From Turnera subulata (lineage: Eukaryota > Streptophyta > Magnoliopsida > Malpighiales > Passifloraceae): 64,000 nucleotides of DNA. This document shows, piece after piece, positions 12,661-23,021 of the stretch (position 1 is its first letter; each line of letters begins with the position of its first letter). The notes under the pieces are model-generated. The model was not told the origin of the DNA, searched no databases, and worked only from the letters and a program-made list of their open reading frames with translations. The stretch lies in the NCBI GenBank assembly GCA_028386065.3, contig JAKUCV010000413.1, positions 177,901 through 241,900 on the forward strand, read 5' to 3'. The translations under genes and the position numbers were made by a program.

Positions 12661-13556
12661 TATGAATCAAAAATACTGAAAATAAATAAAACATAAATAG
12701 AATTAAGTTAGTATTTGATTAATCAGATTAAATCATCATTTTAATTAAAACCGTTAAAAGTCCGGGTTCGTTATCGTCCAAGGTCCGTTAGTGCATGGAT
12801 AGTCCAAAGGCTCGGGATTTACCCAAAGGTCCGTTTCTGGACTCGCCGGAAAAATTCCCGGGACTGCCGGAACCTCGCCAGATTCGAACCAAGCACTGTT
12901 CACGCAGAAGCAGAACACAACCCACTGTTCACTTCAATTCATAAAACTCCAAAGTACCCAACTCCCTAAGCAGGAACACTGTCGAGCCATCCACCATGAC
13001 CAACACGATGCCCACCACCATAACAATTCCACCGATGTCATCACAGCTAGCCCCCAAATCCACAATCGGTTTAATCAACACAGAGGCACAACAGAGCACA
13101 ACAATCAAAGACAAGACCCGATTTGTCCAAATTGACATAAATCGGGCTAAAGAACAGATAGGCAAGAACAGAAGGGAGAGGGGTAAAGATCATTGTCGTC
13201 CCTTACCATCACAACACATGGTGGCAACGACAAGCAGCAGATCATGGAGCACGAGGCGGGTAGAGGAAAAAGGGAAGGCGCGACGGCGTTGGCGCACCCA
13301 CAATGGCGACGACCTCAACCACGTTGGCCCGAGCTCAGTTCCTCTGGTCGGAACACAGGCAGAGGTCAGCGAGGAGGAGAGAGATGGCGGCGTTGCCTGG
13401 CAGCGGCGGTGAGAGGGGTCAGCGATCGGAGGCAGAGGAGAAGATGAAAAGGTTAAGGAAGGGCGGTTGTGCAGCGACGACGAGTGAGGGGGTCACGACA
13501 GAGGAAGGAAGAACTAAGGAGAGGAGGAGGAAGATGGTCCAGTGGTTTGAGGTGGC

Positions 13557-15190
13557 TGTAACGCCCCGACCCGTATTTACCGTACACAGTAAACACGTGC
13601 CGGAACTGTGACGATCCAACCAAACCAAGCCCAGCATACAGTGTATACAACAGAAACTCGGGCTCAACAGCCCAAAAATAAAAACATCAATAGCATCATA
13701 ACCGGCCCAATGGCCCAACAATAGCAATATAATGCACAGCGGAAGACTTATAACTCACAAAGACACTGTATGCGACACTGATGCAAGCTATGGATCCGAG
13801 TCCTATCCAAGGGATAACGCCGCAGCCTGTCTGGAATGCACCAAACCTGTACAACAAATAATCCATCCTACGGGATGAAAGCCCGCAGGTGAGGGGTGAG
13901 TCCGAAGTGCTCATCGACGAAGGATAGACAATCAATATGCAACACTAAAATTACTCAAGGTCGAAAACAGGTAAAAACAGCCAAAATAAACTAACCAAAA
14001 GACTCGACCCAAAGCTGGTCAAAGTCCAAAAAGACTCAAATAAAAATCCATTTTTTTCCAATTTTATCTTTTTCGGGCCCCGTCACGGATAAGCTAGGGG
14101 TCAGACCTGGTTATCAACATATTTCGGGTGCGAGACCAAATCAAAGAGAACCCAAGGATCGACATCCCAAAAATACGAACCCAGGGATAGACATCCCAAA
14201 AATAATCACGGGATAGACATCCCAAGCATAGACATGCTTATCACAAGTAACTCAGGTCATGGCCACCACAAAACAGTCTTAAACCATCGAGTCGTACCAC
14301 TACTTACCACGTGACTATTATATTATCATCATTATTCAAAACCGAATCACAGGGATCAACATCCCTAAACAAAATACCGGGATAGACATCCCAAACCAAA
14401 CCAAGAATCGACATCCTTATCACAATTTATTATTTAATCCATTTTATTTAATGCCAAAAAGACTCAAGGATAAACGTCCAAAAACCAATCACAATACTGG
14501 GATAAACATCCTGACAACAATCAAGACAATGGGAAAAACATCCCGAATCAAACCACAACAAATGCAACATCCAACAATGCAATAATCATCAAACACAATA
14601 ACCGAGTAATACAAGCACATATTGAAGGAAATCCATCCTCACCTTGGCCGATTACTCAACTCCGGAGACAATGACCGGTCCCAAGCCGGCTCCTCGGGAA
14701 ACTGCCCGATATCGAACCTATACAACAAAACAATATACTCACATAAATGCACATATTCGGTATACCATGATGCCAAAACTGTGAAATACCCCATCCCGGT
14801 TCATATCCTTTATTTTCATCTTTTACCGAAAATATTATACCGTACGTATATCCGAATATAATTTCGGTACCATACTTTAATTAAAGCTCTTTTCAAAGTA
14901 TTTTCATAAATTAATTATAACTTTTCCCAAAATATAATCTCCATAATTTTCTAGAAAAGATAACATATGTATATATATATTTCCAAAATATATATTTTTT
15001 TATAAAACTACTTACCATAATATAATTACCAAACATTATTATTTATCAAAAATATATATATTAATCATGTTCTATATATATTATTTTCCAGAAAATATAT
15101 AATCATAAAACTTACTCTGAAAATAAATACAATTATATATATATATATATATTTATTTTCTAAAGACAAAATACTTTTCTAACAATTATT
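13557..15190 (-). repeat. Second Tekay-like LTR copy (partial)
   Basis: It starts TGTAACGCCCCGACCCGTATTTACC and continues with CACGTGCCGGAACTGTGACG, GCACAGCGGAAGAC and GGATCCGAGTCC. It shares this block with 15191-15600 and, inverted, with 16001-16328. It continues through the second GGGATAGACATCCC cluster into AT-rich sequence and stops where the next copy begins. No coding region is visible. Confidence 0.6.
14154..14542. repeat. Second cluster of GGGATAGACATCCC-like motifs
   Basis: About nine exact or near-exact copies (for example GGGATAGACATCCC at about 14176, 14209 and 14380; GGATCGACATCCC; GGATAAACATCC) lie over 390 bp. They are more diverged than the cluster at 10691-10837. The shared placement after GATAAGCTAGGG shows that the motif array belongs to the LTR family. 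Confidence 0.8.
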
Positions 15191-15208
15191 GAGACGCCCC
15201 GACCCGTA

Positions 15209-16328
15209 TTTACCGTACACAGTAAACACGTGCCGGAACTGTGACGACCCAACCTAACATGACTCAGCATACAGTGTATACAACAACAACACGGCCCCTA
15301 CGGCCCAAATAACTAACATCAATAATGATAAAACCGGCCCAATGGCCCAACAACAATAATAATATGCACAGCGGAAGACTTAGACTCACATAAACACTGT
15401 AAGCAATAACAATATGGCCCTGCGGCCCAATGACAAAATAAACAGCACAGCGGAAGACTTAGCGACTCACAATGACTCTGTATGCAACCCATGATGCAAC
15501 TAATGGATCCGAGTCCTGTCCAAGGGATAACGCCGCAGCCTGTCTGGAATGCAATATACCTGAACCACAAATAACTCAACCTACGGGATGAAAGCCCGCA
15601 GGTGAGGGGTGAGTCCGAAGTGCCCACCGGGTAAACCCATAAGCAAATATACATATACATACACCGTAACTATTCCAAGTCACAACACAACAATTAACCA
15701 AGGTTCTCACGAACCTTAAATACACACTGGTGATTCTAGACACGCTATTCCAATTTTATTATCAGGGCCCCTATCACAAGTTAAATGATGGCCGTCGCCT
15801 GGTAGTCAAGCTAGCTAGCCCGTGGACCCCTCCCCGGTACCTCCACGTAATAACTGGCACAGACAGGGAGCAGGACCAACCACTAACTCTCCCCCAGTGC
15901 CCAAACAATAACAATAACTTGGTACAAACAGGGAGCAGGCACCAACCACTAACTCTCCCCTAGTGCCCAAACAATAACAATAACTTGGTACAGACAGGGA
16001 GCGGCGTTATCCCTTGGACAGGACTCGGATCCATTAGTTGCATCATGGGTTGCATACAGAGTCATTGTGAGTCGTTAAGTCTTCCGCTGTGCTGTTTATT
16101 TTGCCGTTGGGCCGTAGGCCATATTGTTGTTGCTTACAGTGTTTGTGTGAGTTAAAGTCTTCCGCTGTGCATATTATTATTGATGTTGGGCCAATGGGTC
16201 GGTTTTATTATTATTGATGTTTGTTATTTTGGGCCGTTGGGGCCGAGTTGTTGTTGTATACACTGTAAGCTGAGTCATGTTGGGTTGGGTCGTCACAGTT
16301 CCGGCACGTGTTTACTGTGTACGGTAAA
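15209..16328. repeat. Inverted repeat, 328-bp arms with 464-bp spacer
   Basis: The left arm 15209-15536 and right arm 16001-16328 are reverse complements, with only scattered mismatches by eye. Both arms are 328 bp. The arms include two copies of the GCACAGCGGAAGACTTA segment, the GGATCCGAGTCC segment and CACGTGCCGGAACTGTGACG. The transcript would fold into a long hairpin. Confidence 0.88.
15854..16000. repeat. Short tandem repeat, about 65 bp x 2.3
   Basis: Units containing ACAGGGAGCAGG, CCAACCACTAACTCTCCCC and GTGCCCAAACAATAACAATA start at about 15854, 15918 and 15984. The third unit is cut off where the right palindrome arm begins. Confidence 0.8.
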
Positions 16329-16356
16329 AATCAAAAATTTTATCCGGGCTGTTATA

Positions 16357-16860
16357 GAATATTTTTTTGTTAAATAGAATCTGTTTGTCATCTTTTGTGA
16401 AAAAAATAATTTTTTGTTTAGTAAAATTCCCTTTTGCCTATTCTTATAAAGTAAATAATTTTTGTTGATTAAAATTACTTTTTTTATGAAAAAAATTGTT
16501 GAGTAGAATTTTTTTTGTTTTTTTATAAAAAAATTAATTTTGTTGAGTAGAACTCTTTTTTGCCAATTTTTGTTTTTAAAAACAATTACTGAGTAGAATT
16601 CGTTTTTGGTATTTTTTTGTGAAAAAATAATTTTTTGTTAAAGTAGAATTCTTTTTTGTATTTAGAAAATACGATTTTGTTGAGTAGAACTCTTTTTAGT
16701 ATTTTTTTTGTTTAAAAAATATTTTCCTTTTGGATAGACTTCTTTTTTAGCTTTTTGTTAAAAAAATAATTTTTTATTGGGGAGAATTTTGTTTGGTAAA
16801 AAAATATTTTTTAATTGAATAATAATTTTTAATCATTATCATTTGCCTTTTTTGTAAAAA
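16357..16860. repeat. Degenerate AT-rich tandem array
   Basis: Roughly eight degenerate units of 50-65 bp share TTGAGTAGAATTCTTTTTTG followed by a T-run and GTGAAAAAATAATTTT. They look like an old minisatellite. No gene was found here or in 16860-17064. Confidence 0.6.
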
Positions 16861-17069
16861 AAAATTCAATGTTTTTGCTATCACCATCAGATGGCTAGAA
16901 TTTTGCCACGTGTCACCTATCTATGCATTCCGTTAAAATCAGTTAACGGGACTTAAATCAACTAACGGAAATGAGTTTAATTGTGAAATAGTAAAGTTGA
17001 GGGGGTAAAGTTCCGTTTTTTTTTTCTTCAGGGGTGATTTAATTTTGACCAAAATATCAGGGGGTAAAA

Positions 17070-17467
17070 TGTTATGAATGCTTCTTGAGCCACTTCTACG
17101 CACGTGGGAAATGGTGCTACAGTGAATGTCGATTAGTAAAAGCGTGAGAATAGGAAAATATTCTAGAAGACTTAACAATGACTTGTTTGGATCCTGGATG
17201 TCCACATCGGCAATATTAATGGTTTGGATGATAAGGAATAATGGTTTATAAACAGCATAGGGTTTTGAGAAATAGGCATCGAAGATTTGGATTAGGTTTA
17301 GCTCTTCTCATCTAGGCTCTTGTATTCTCTTCTCATCCACTCTAATCTTCTTTTTTTCTTGTACCGTGGATTCCAGCTCTCCCTTTAAGAGTTTGGTTTA
17401 TCAATAGAATCCCATATTTGCTCCTTTGTTCTTGTTCTTTTAGTTATAAATTGCAGCATTCACTTCA
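17070..17467 (+). repeat. 5' LTR of the young gypsy element
   Basis: 398 bp, TGTTATGAATGC...TTCACTTCA. A TTTATAAAC box at about 17245 is a plausible TATA element. It is identical to the 3' LTR except for G/A in AAACAGCATAGG and C/T in AGAATCCCATA. Confidence 0.95.
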
Positions 17468-17485
17468 TTGGTGCTTTCATTGACT
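17468..17485 (+). other. Primer-binding site
   Basis: TTGGTGCTTTCATTGACT begins right after the LTR. TTGGTGC-type sites are common in plant gypsy elements; the cognate tRNA was not determined here. Confidence 0.7.
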
Positions 17486-17495
17486 CTCTGCATCG

Positions 17496-19565
17496 ATGGC
17501 TGAGAGCAATTGTTACTTGTTATTGGAAGAATCTGTAATAGCAGTTCATGAATCTCATACTCAACTGCATAAGGATCTTCAAGAAATTTCTGAGATGATG
17601 AAACAAGTTTTGGGCAAATTATCCGAGCTTACCACAACAGAAGCACCGAAGACATCTACGGATGTTGTTTCTTCTCCCATGGAATTTGCTTCTGAGGTGG
17701 ATTCTTTTTGTAGTTCTATTTCTCCCTCCTTAGTAGATCTCCCTCGTTTCACAGGTAACAATCCTGGGCATTGGGTTCTTCTTGCTAATCGTTATTTTAA
17801 TTTCTACAACATAAAAGAGGATGAAAGACTTCCTATTGCTTGGCTATATTTGGATGATGCTGCTGCGCAATGGTTTTTGTGGATGCAACACAACAATCAA
17901 TTAGCTGGATGGGATCATTTCACTGCCTCAATTATTAAACGGTTTCAATCCACCAACCTACAGCAACCCACCACCACAACTATCCCTCTCACTCGACCTA
18001 TTGAGAAAGTAAACGAGCTTGGTTTTGCTAATTTACATGAGCACAACATTGCTTTGGCAAAGGATCTTGTAAATCCAGTGATGCGCACCTTTCCATCTTC
18101 TTTCCCCAGGCCTAAATCGGTTATCTCAGCTGTTTTATTGTCTCCTACTTGCTTCCGCGACTCCCCTAGGTTACCGCTTATAGTCAAGCTTCCCTTTCAC
18201 AAGCTCTTTCTAACTAAAGTTGTTCTTAGGCAGGTTCAAGGATTCTATGGATACTATCATACTTGTCATGCAAAGAATTGTCAGGATCCCAATTGCAAGG
18301 CGTTGCATCAATCTCTTTTTTATGTAGATGATGGCGACCCAATGGAGTTATTGGAGCCAGAGCCACTAGCTTCCTCTGTTCCCGTTGTTAATTATCTTGG
18401 ACTAATGAAAGTACAACCTCAATTCGCTCTCTCCTATAATGCATTGTCAGACTGCTATAGTGCTACTATACACTTCCTGGGTTATATCCACGGTTATCTT
18501 GTAGACGCATTACACAACTTGGCCGGTACCCATCCATTCTTGCATACTCACATGGTTACCTTGTTGCACCTCAGGGTTGAATACATATATTATTTAGTTG
18601 TCTTTCTTGGCAGTGGGAAACGCATATCTTATATTGGTTTTGTGAAGCTGATATGTACTCCTATTCAAGGATTACTTGTGATTGATATGCTTGGCTCTGT
18701 CGTCACCATCTATACTACATCTTGGTTGCTATTCATGCACTATGTCGCATACATGGAGGGGAACAGGGAGGTTCCTTCCCTCTACCTGGTGCAATTTATT
18801 ACTTTTTGTTTTACATGCGCCACAGGAGCTATTTTACCCTATTACCAGTTGGCTTGGCTATCCTCTTTTGAGCCTAAAGATCATTGTCCCCTTCCTTGGA
18901 TGATCATGCTATCATGGGCTAAATGCATTTATTCTAACTGCTACATGGCCATCAAATTATTCTTTTTTGAACTTTTGTATGGACTTTTGCCTTCTCTTGT
19001 CTTACACTATGTGGAAGGAAATTCCACTAAGGGTTTAGAGTTAGCTCAGATGGTTCAACAGGGTGCAATGTTATACTCTCTCAAGCAGAATTCACACCAT
19101 GTTCAACATCAATTGACAATGTTTACTCAAAAACACAGGAGCGAACTTGCTTTTGCAATGGGTGACTATGTTTATAGTTGGTTCGGACCTTCTCACCTAT
19201 TATCAGTTCACTTCCAACACCACTACAAGTTTGTCCCAAATTTGCTATGTCCACCTCAATTGCGTCAATGTGCGAGTGATGTCACCTCTAAAGTCCAGCT
19301 TGCAGAGACAGCTCATATCCATTCCCTATTGCATGCTTCACTCTATGATGTTGTTTCCAGATTACAAATTGTTCTCCATCTAGTGAATTCAACTTTGGAT
19401 TTAGTTCTCCAACTTATAGACATTTTGCAGCAGCCTTGTATACAGCCCACAAATTGCAGCACTGAACAATGGTTGGTACCTAACCAAGACCCTCCACTAA
19501 GTGTAGCCACCTTGGCAAACCAAGACCAGCAGCTCCACCACAGTTTTTTTAACCTTCAACCTTGA
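17496..19565 (+). CDS. Gag-protease-remnant-integrase-tail ORF of a non-autonomous gypsy element
   Basis: An uninterrupted 689-codon frame from ATG 17496, the first ATG after the primer-binding site. Residues 10-60 look coiled-coil prone. Residues about 83-150 form a retrotransposon gag domain (DLPRFTGNNPGHWVLLANRY onward, with AAAQWFLWM and WDHFTASIIKRF). Residues about 325-355 align with the gypsy aspartic-protease entry (FLGYIHGYLVDAL), but the catalytic D-S/T-G has become LAGT. RT, RNase H and the integrase core are missing. Residues about 490-680 match the integrase C-terminus (ELLYGLLPS, HRSELAFAMGDYVY, KVQLAETAHIHSLLHASLYD). The middle (about 370-480) is hydrophobic and unlike any family I recognise, perhaps read out of frame. 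It probably gives at most a Gag-like particle protein; function unproven. Confidence 0.75.
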   Translation: MAESNCYLLLEESVIAVHESHTQLHKDLQEISEMMKQVLGKLSELTTTEAPKTSTDVVSSPMEFASEVDSFCSSISPSLVDLPRFTGNNPGHWVLLANRYFNFYNIKEDERLPIAWLYLDDAAAQWFLWMQHNNQLAGWDHFTASIIKRFQSTNLQQPTTTTIPLTRPIEKVNELGFANLHEHNIALAKDLVNPVMRTFPSSFPRPKSVISAVLLSPTCFRDSPRLPLIVKLPFHKLFLTKVVLRQVQGFYGYYHTCHAKNCQDPNCKALHQSLFYVDDGDPMELLEPEPLASSVPVVNYLGLMKVQPQFALSYNALSDCYSATIHFLGYIHGYLVDALHNLAGTHPFLHTHMVTLLHLRVEYIYYLVVFLGSGKRISYIGFVKLICTPIQGLLVIDMLGSVVTIYTTSWLLFMHYVAYMEGNREVPSLYLVQFITFCFTCATGAILPYYQLAWLSSFEPKDHCPLPWMIMLSWAKCIYSNCYMAIKLFFFELLYGLLPSLVLHYVEGNSTKGLELAQMVQQGAMLYSLKQNSHHVQHQLTMFTQKHRSELAFAMGDYVYSWFGPSHLLSVHFQHHYKFVPNLLCPPQLRQCASDVTSKVQLAETAHIHSLLHASLYDVVSRLQIVLHLVNSTLDLVLQLIDILQQPCIQPTNCSTEQWLVPNQDPPLSVATLANQDQQLHHSFFNLQP

Positions 19566-19579
19566 GGACAAGGTTCATT

Positions 19580-19595
19580 TTCAGGATGGGAGTAT
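19580..19595 (+). other. Polypurine tract
   Basis: CAGGATGGGAGTAT lies immediately before the 3' LTR TG and is the expected site for plus-strand DNA priming. Confidence 0.75.
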
Positions 19596-19993
19596 TGTTA
19601 TGAATGCTTCTTGAGCCACTTCTACGCACGTGGGAAATGGTGCTACAGTGAATGTCGATTAGTAAAAGCGTGAGAATAGGAAAATATTCTAGAAGACTTA
19701 ACAATGACTTGTTTGGATCCTGGATGTCCACATCGGCAATATTAATGGTTTGGATGATAAGGAATAATGGTTTATAAACAACATAGGGTTTTGAGAAATA
19801 GGCATCGAAGATTTGGATTAGGTTTAGCTCTTCTCATCTAGGCTCTTGTATTCTCTTCTCATCCACTCTAATCTTCTTTTTTTCTTGTACCGTGGATTCC
19901 AGCTCTCCCTTTAAGAGTTTGGTTTATCAATAGAATTCCATATTTGCTCCTTTGTTCTTGTTCTTTTAGTTATAAATTGCAGCATTCACTTCA
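19596..19993 (+). repeat. 3' LTR of the young gypsy element
   Basis: 398 bp, ends TTCACTTCA, followed by target duplication TAAAA. Confidence 0.95.
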
Positions 19994-19998
19994 TAAAA

Positions 19999-20970
19999 TG
20001 TATTGAACCCGGCTAAATACAAGAAGACACGAATTAAAAAGATTCAAAATCCTTGACACAAGTCAATGTTCATCTCAACCCAAAACTAGGGGAGGAAAGG
20101 ATAAAGTCACCAGAGATTGTCATACCCTGCGCCTTCTGTAGCCTGGCCCAGCAATTATATTACCGGCTATCGCCCCAAAATGCAAAATCAGATGTTCGGG
20201 AGCCATGTAGAAGCTCCTGTAGATCCATAGAACCTCATACCCCATCAACAAGGCCAATGAAGGGAGACTCGCCTCATCAGCCTCCTTCTCCTTAGCCAGC
20301 TCGGCTTTCATAGTCTCCATGAGAGGGACACAATAGCCCTCCATGTTCCTTCGCCATTCCACCTCATCCTCATTTGGATTGTACACCAACTGTGTATTCC
20401 TAGCTAATATCTACCATTTGGTTCTATTGCCAGTTGGCCTAGCTGTGGTGGGTGGGTTGATTCAAGACACTGGGAGATACGGGAAAAAGTGCACCTCAAT
20501 TCCTAAAACATATCTAAAAAATTCATTTGAGTCCTATAAAAGAAAAAATATCTGACTCAGTGTTTATTAACAACACCAAAAGAGGAGTCCCGTTGAGGTT
20601 TCCGACATCAACTATCATACTTGATTTTGATCATACACTCACTTATATCACTTCATCGTATGCTGTTAGAGTAGAAGTATATGATATGAAAAATAGCATC
20701 CCTTACTTTATCTCCATCAGCAACTAAATACTTAGAGGAACATCCCAACATAATTGGTTACAGTGTAAGACCGTACGGCATCCCTCTTAAACCTCATAAA
20801 CCCCAAGGCCCAAGTTTCAAATCTTAGTGGAAGTGGGTGTATGAAAATTGTGTTATTAGTAATGATTCCACCTCCAGTGATGATGCCTCAAGCCCTGGGA
20901 AGATATTGGTTCAGTAATCGACTGGGATACTCTTCTAATATTTTTAAAAAATAATAATAATCATTTGATT
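19999..20970. other. Unidentified stretch
   Basis: No transposon termini were recognised. It contains the open frame listed at 20120-20389 and otherwise AT-rich sequence with short chance ORFs. Confidence 0.4.
20120..20389 (-). pseudogene. Possible host gene exon or gene fragment, unidentified
   Basis: The minus-strand frame reads LVYNPNEDEVEWRRNMEGYC, then PLMETMKAELAKEKEADEAS and a less charged tail. The first 45 residues have natural, highly charged amino-acid usage unlike the surrounding noise. They are preceded by AATACACAG, a plausible splice acceptor just before LVYNPN. I do not recognise the family. It could be a single exon of a host gene, a captured fragment or chance. The tail after about residue 50 loses this character, so any real exon may end there. 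Confidence 0.25.
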
Positions 20971-20973
20971 GAA

Positions 20974-21100
20974 GGTTAGGTTGGCTTAGATGGTTGAAGT
21001 TCAATCATCACTCCCATTAAGTTGAGAATTCGAACCCTACCAACCGTCTCTCTCGGTGAGCCCAGTAGTTTGCCCTACTCCTGTACTATTGGTGATGCAA
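20974..21100 (+). mobile_element. tRNA-derived SINE (copy 1)
   Basis: The head GGTTGGCTTAGATGGTTGAAG resembles an RNA polymerase III box A. GAATTCGAACCC about 45 bp further on resembles box B (GGTTCGANNCC). The region between (ACTCCCATTAAGTTGAGA) and the downstream CAACCGTCTCTCTCGGTG and GTTTGCCCTA blocks match the minus-strand copy at 26808-27044. The 3' end is not sharply defined. Confidence 0.65.
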
Positions 21101-22900
21101 ATTACCTAGGCAAGTTTGGAGACTTGGAGAATGGTGCACAGAAAGGTTACGTTGGAAGCAACAATGAGGAGCATGGTGACAAAGACAAGCATGGGGATGG
21201 CAATGATGACTAGAAATCAAGGATGCATTCCAAAAAGCTCAAAGTTTATCTTCAAAAACACACTTTTCGAATCATATCCAAGAATCGTTCTCACTAGAAA
21301 TCCAAGAAGAGATGGAGATCAAGCTTGGAAAATCAAAATGTGCATTAATAATTAATTAATTATCCAATTTTGGTTATTATTTAATTAATAATGTCGACTA
21401 GGTTATCTAATTATATTAGTCTCCTTTATCTTATTACGTCGGCAAAGTATTGTTCTATTTATTTAGCAGGACCGGCTTGGATGTTGTTTATTTTGTTTTA
21501 TTTAAGTCAGCACTGTTCACATGTACTGTTCATGCGCTACTGTTCACGTGTACTGTTTACGCAATGTTGTTCATGCGCGATTAGTAACCGTAAATCCTTT
21601 TATTTTATTTTATTTTTTATTTTGGCCTAAGTCCGTTATGTCATTAGATTTATAAAGTCCAGGCCAATTAGGTTTAGATAAAAGGTGTGGCCAATCTATA
21701 GTTAGTATGAATAGGGTGTCTTTATATTATTTTTAACACACATGACATTGATTATTCATAAATAATATTTCTTGTTTATTTCAGGAATTGTGTTTACTTA
21801 TCAGGTATTGAATTACTTGTGGTGTCTTCAAGATTCCCTATGTTTTATTACTTGCGGTTTTTATTATTATCTTGGGTCTTTGACCATTATCTTACAAGGG
21901 ATGATTTCTTTATTTATTTCAGGGATTGTGTTTATTTATGAAGTATTGAATTACTTGTGGTGTCTTCAAGATTCCTCGTACTTTATTGCTCTTTGTTGCT
22001 TAACCTTTTTGTTGAGTTTTGAAATATGTTGCTTAACCTTTTTGTTGAGTTTTGAAATAAAGAGGTATTGCACTAAAACTTTGGTTGAATTGATTCTTGA
22101 TCTTTGGGACATTGGTTGAATTCAAAAGTGCTTCCACCTTTAATCTAATGGTATTGCCATATTAAGAGGAACCTCCCTCAATCTAAATTTTTATCAACTA
22201 AAAAAAAAAATATTCATTTTCAGTTTTAAAAAATATTAAAATATCAAGCTTCTACTTTATTTTTATTCTGGAAGAGTATTACCTAAAACGGGATGCAAGG
22301 TTGTGGCAACCTACAAAATGGTATGCAAAGGTGTAGAGGATGTACGAACATTGGAATTGGATAGCTACATCGGCCAAAAGAAATCCAGTTGGAATGTCAA
22401 AACCGAGAACCTTTGAAGGAATTAAAGCCACCCCATGGCAATTACTATATTCACTATGAAGAAACCCAACCATATTGATTTACTCCACCCTAAAACTCAA
22501 TTTAACTTACTCCTCCAAATGGGCCAATTAATTATAGGTCTGAGTGGTTCTGCACGGTTTTCGTTCGTCAACTCTTTTACCCTAAACTGCCCCCAAGATA
22601 CTAGTTACCCCCAGAATATATGTTGGCGCCTTGTACTACTTTTCTCACACTCTTTTTCCTGTTGGGCATTGCAGTTAAACAAGAATGCAATGGACGAATC
22701 AACTTTTCCACATTAAAACCGATTACCTCAATCCTTGAACATTAAACAGTGATACAATATCATTCCGATTATCAGTATAGACCCAATGATCAATCATAGA
22801 AATTAATATTATTAGATACCGAATCCAATGAGATTCTTCAAAAATTCACTTTAAATGCATTGTAGGGATGGGAAGTTCTAGACACAATCGTGTATTCATG
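21101..22900. other. Unidentified AT-rich stretch with small duplications
   Basis: Contains repeated ACTGTTCA(C/T) motifs (21508-21560), a diverged ~75-bp duplication (about 21780-21850 and 21920-21990) and a 33-bp tandem pair. The motif style resembles a retrotransposon LTR or leader, but no termini, primer site or coding domain was found. The ORFs at 22279-22473 and 22435-22716 show no recognisable domain. Confidence 0.35.
21994..22059. repeat. 33-bp tandem duplication
   Basis: Two adjacent, apparently identical copies of a 33-bp unit starting TGTTGCTTAACC and ending GTTTTGAAATA. The junction is at 22026/22027. Confidence 0.9.
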
Positions 22901-23021
22901 TGAGAATGCCCTCCAGTAATCATGAATGGTGCCCAAAGACAATAGGCTGTAAAGATAATTTATATACAGTAACCAGCAAATCAATATCTCAAGTTTCATA
23001 TTTACTTCTATACAGATTTAC

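Larger units (their letters stand above)
9826..13556 (-). repeat. Gypsy LTR (Tekay-like), main piece
   Basis: Continuation of the LTR begun at 8227. It shows the layout of the 613-3629 LTR: GCACAGCGGAAG near its left end, a GTGAGAC-type segment, GGGCC/GCCC repeats (12515-12660), CGCCGGAAAAATTCCCGG motifs (12840), then a purine-rich block (13150-13550). It is truncated at 13556, where another LTR of the same group starts. An AT-rich zone (11500-12500) has no coding signal, and the 138-codon ORF at 12996-13412 is not supported by any domain. Internal retrotransposon coding regions are absent. Confidence 0.55.
15191..16356. repeat. Rearranged LTR copy forming a large inverted repeat
   Basis: The left half starts GACGCCCCGACCCGTATTTACC, like the LTR at 13557. 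The right half ends with the same sequence in reverse followed by ATTTTATCCGGGCTGTTATA, which resembles the opposite LTR terminus in inverted form. The copy is therefore an inverted duplication or a recombinant of two LTRs. No protein-coding signal. Confidence 0.6.
17065..19998 (+). mobile_element. Complete young non-autonomous Ty3/gypsy element
   Basis: It has two 398-bp LTRs with TG...CA ends, a 5-bp target duplication TAAAA (17065-17069 and 19994-19998), a primer-binding site, a polypurine tract and one long ORF. The LTRs differ at only two bases in 398. At an assumed 1-1.5e-8 substitutions per site per year, that implies roughly 0.2 million years. The internal region is only 2128 bp. Reverse transcriptase, RNase H and the integrase core are absent, so mobility must have been supplied in trans. 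Its structure resembles the plant TR-GAG/LARD classes. Confidence 0.95.

Noticed and set aside
12996..13447. Overlapping plus-strand ORFs of 84-138 codons
   Set aside because: They lie in the purine-rich end of a gypsy LTR; the frames overlap and no family is recognisable.
10691..14542. GGGATAGACATCCC arrays as a CRISPR-like array
   Set aside because: Motifs are only 14 bp, linkers are short, variable and A-rich, and the setting is a plant LTR; no cas genes.
17496..19565. 689-codon ORF as a host membrane protein (hydrophobic middle)
   Set aside because: It is bounded by LTRs, primer site and purine tract, with clear gag and integrase-tail similarity; the hydrophobic middle is probably misframed retroelement sequence.
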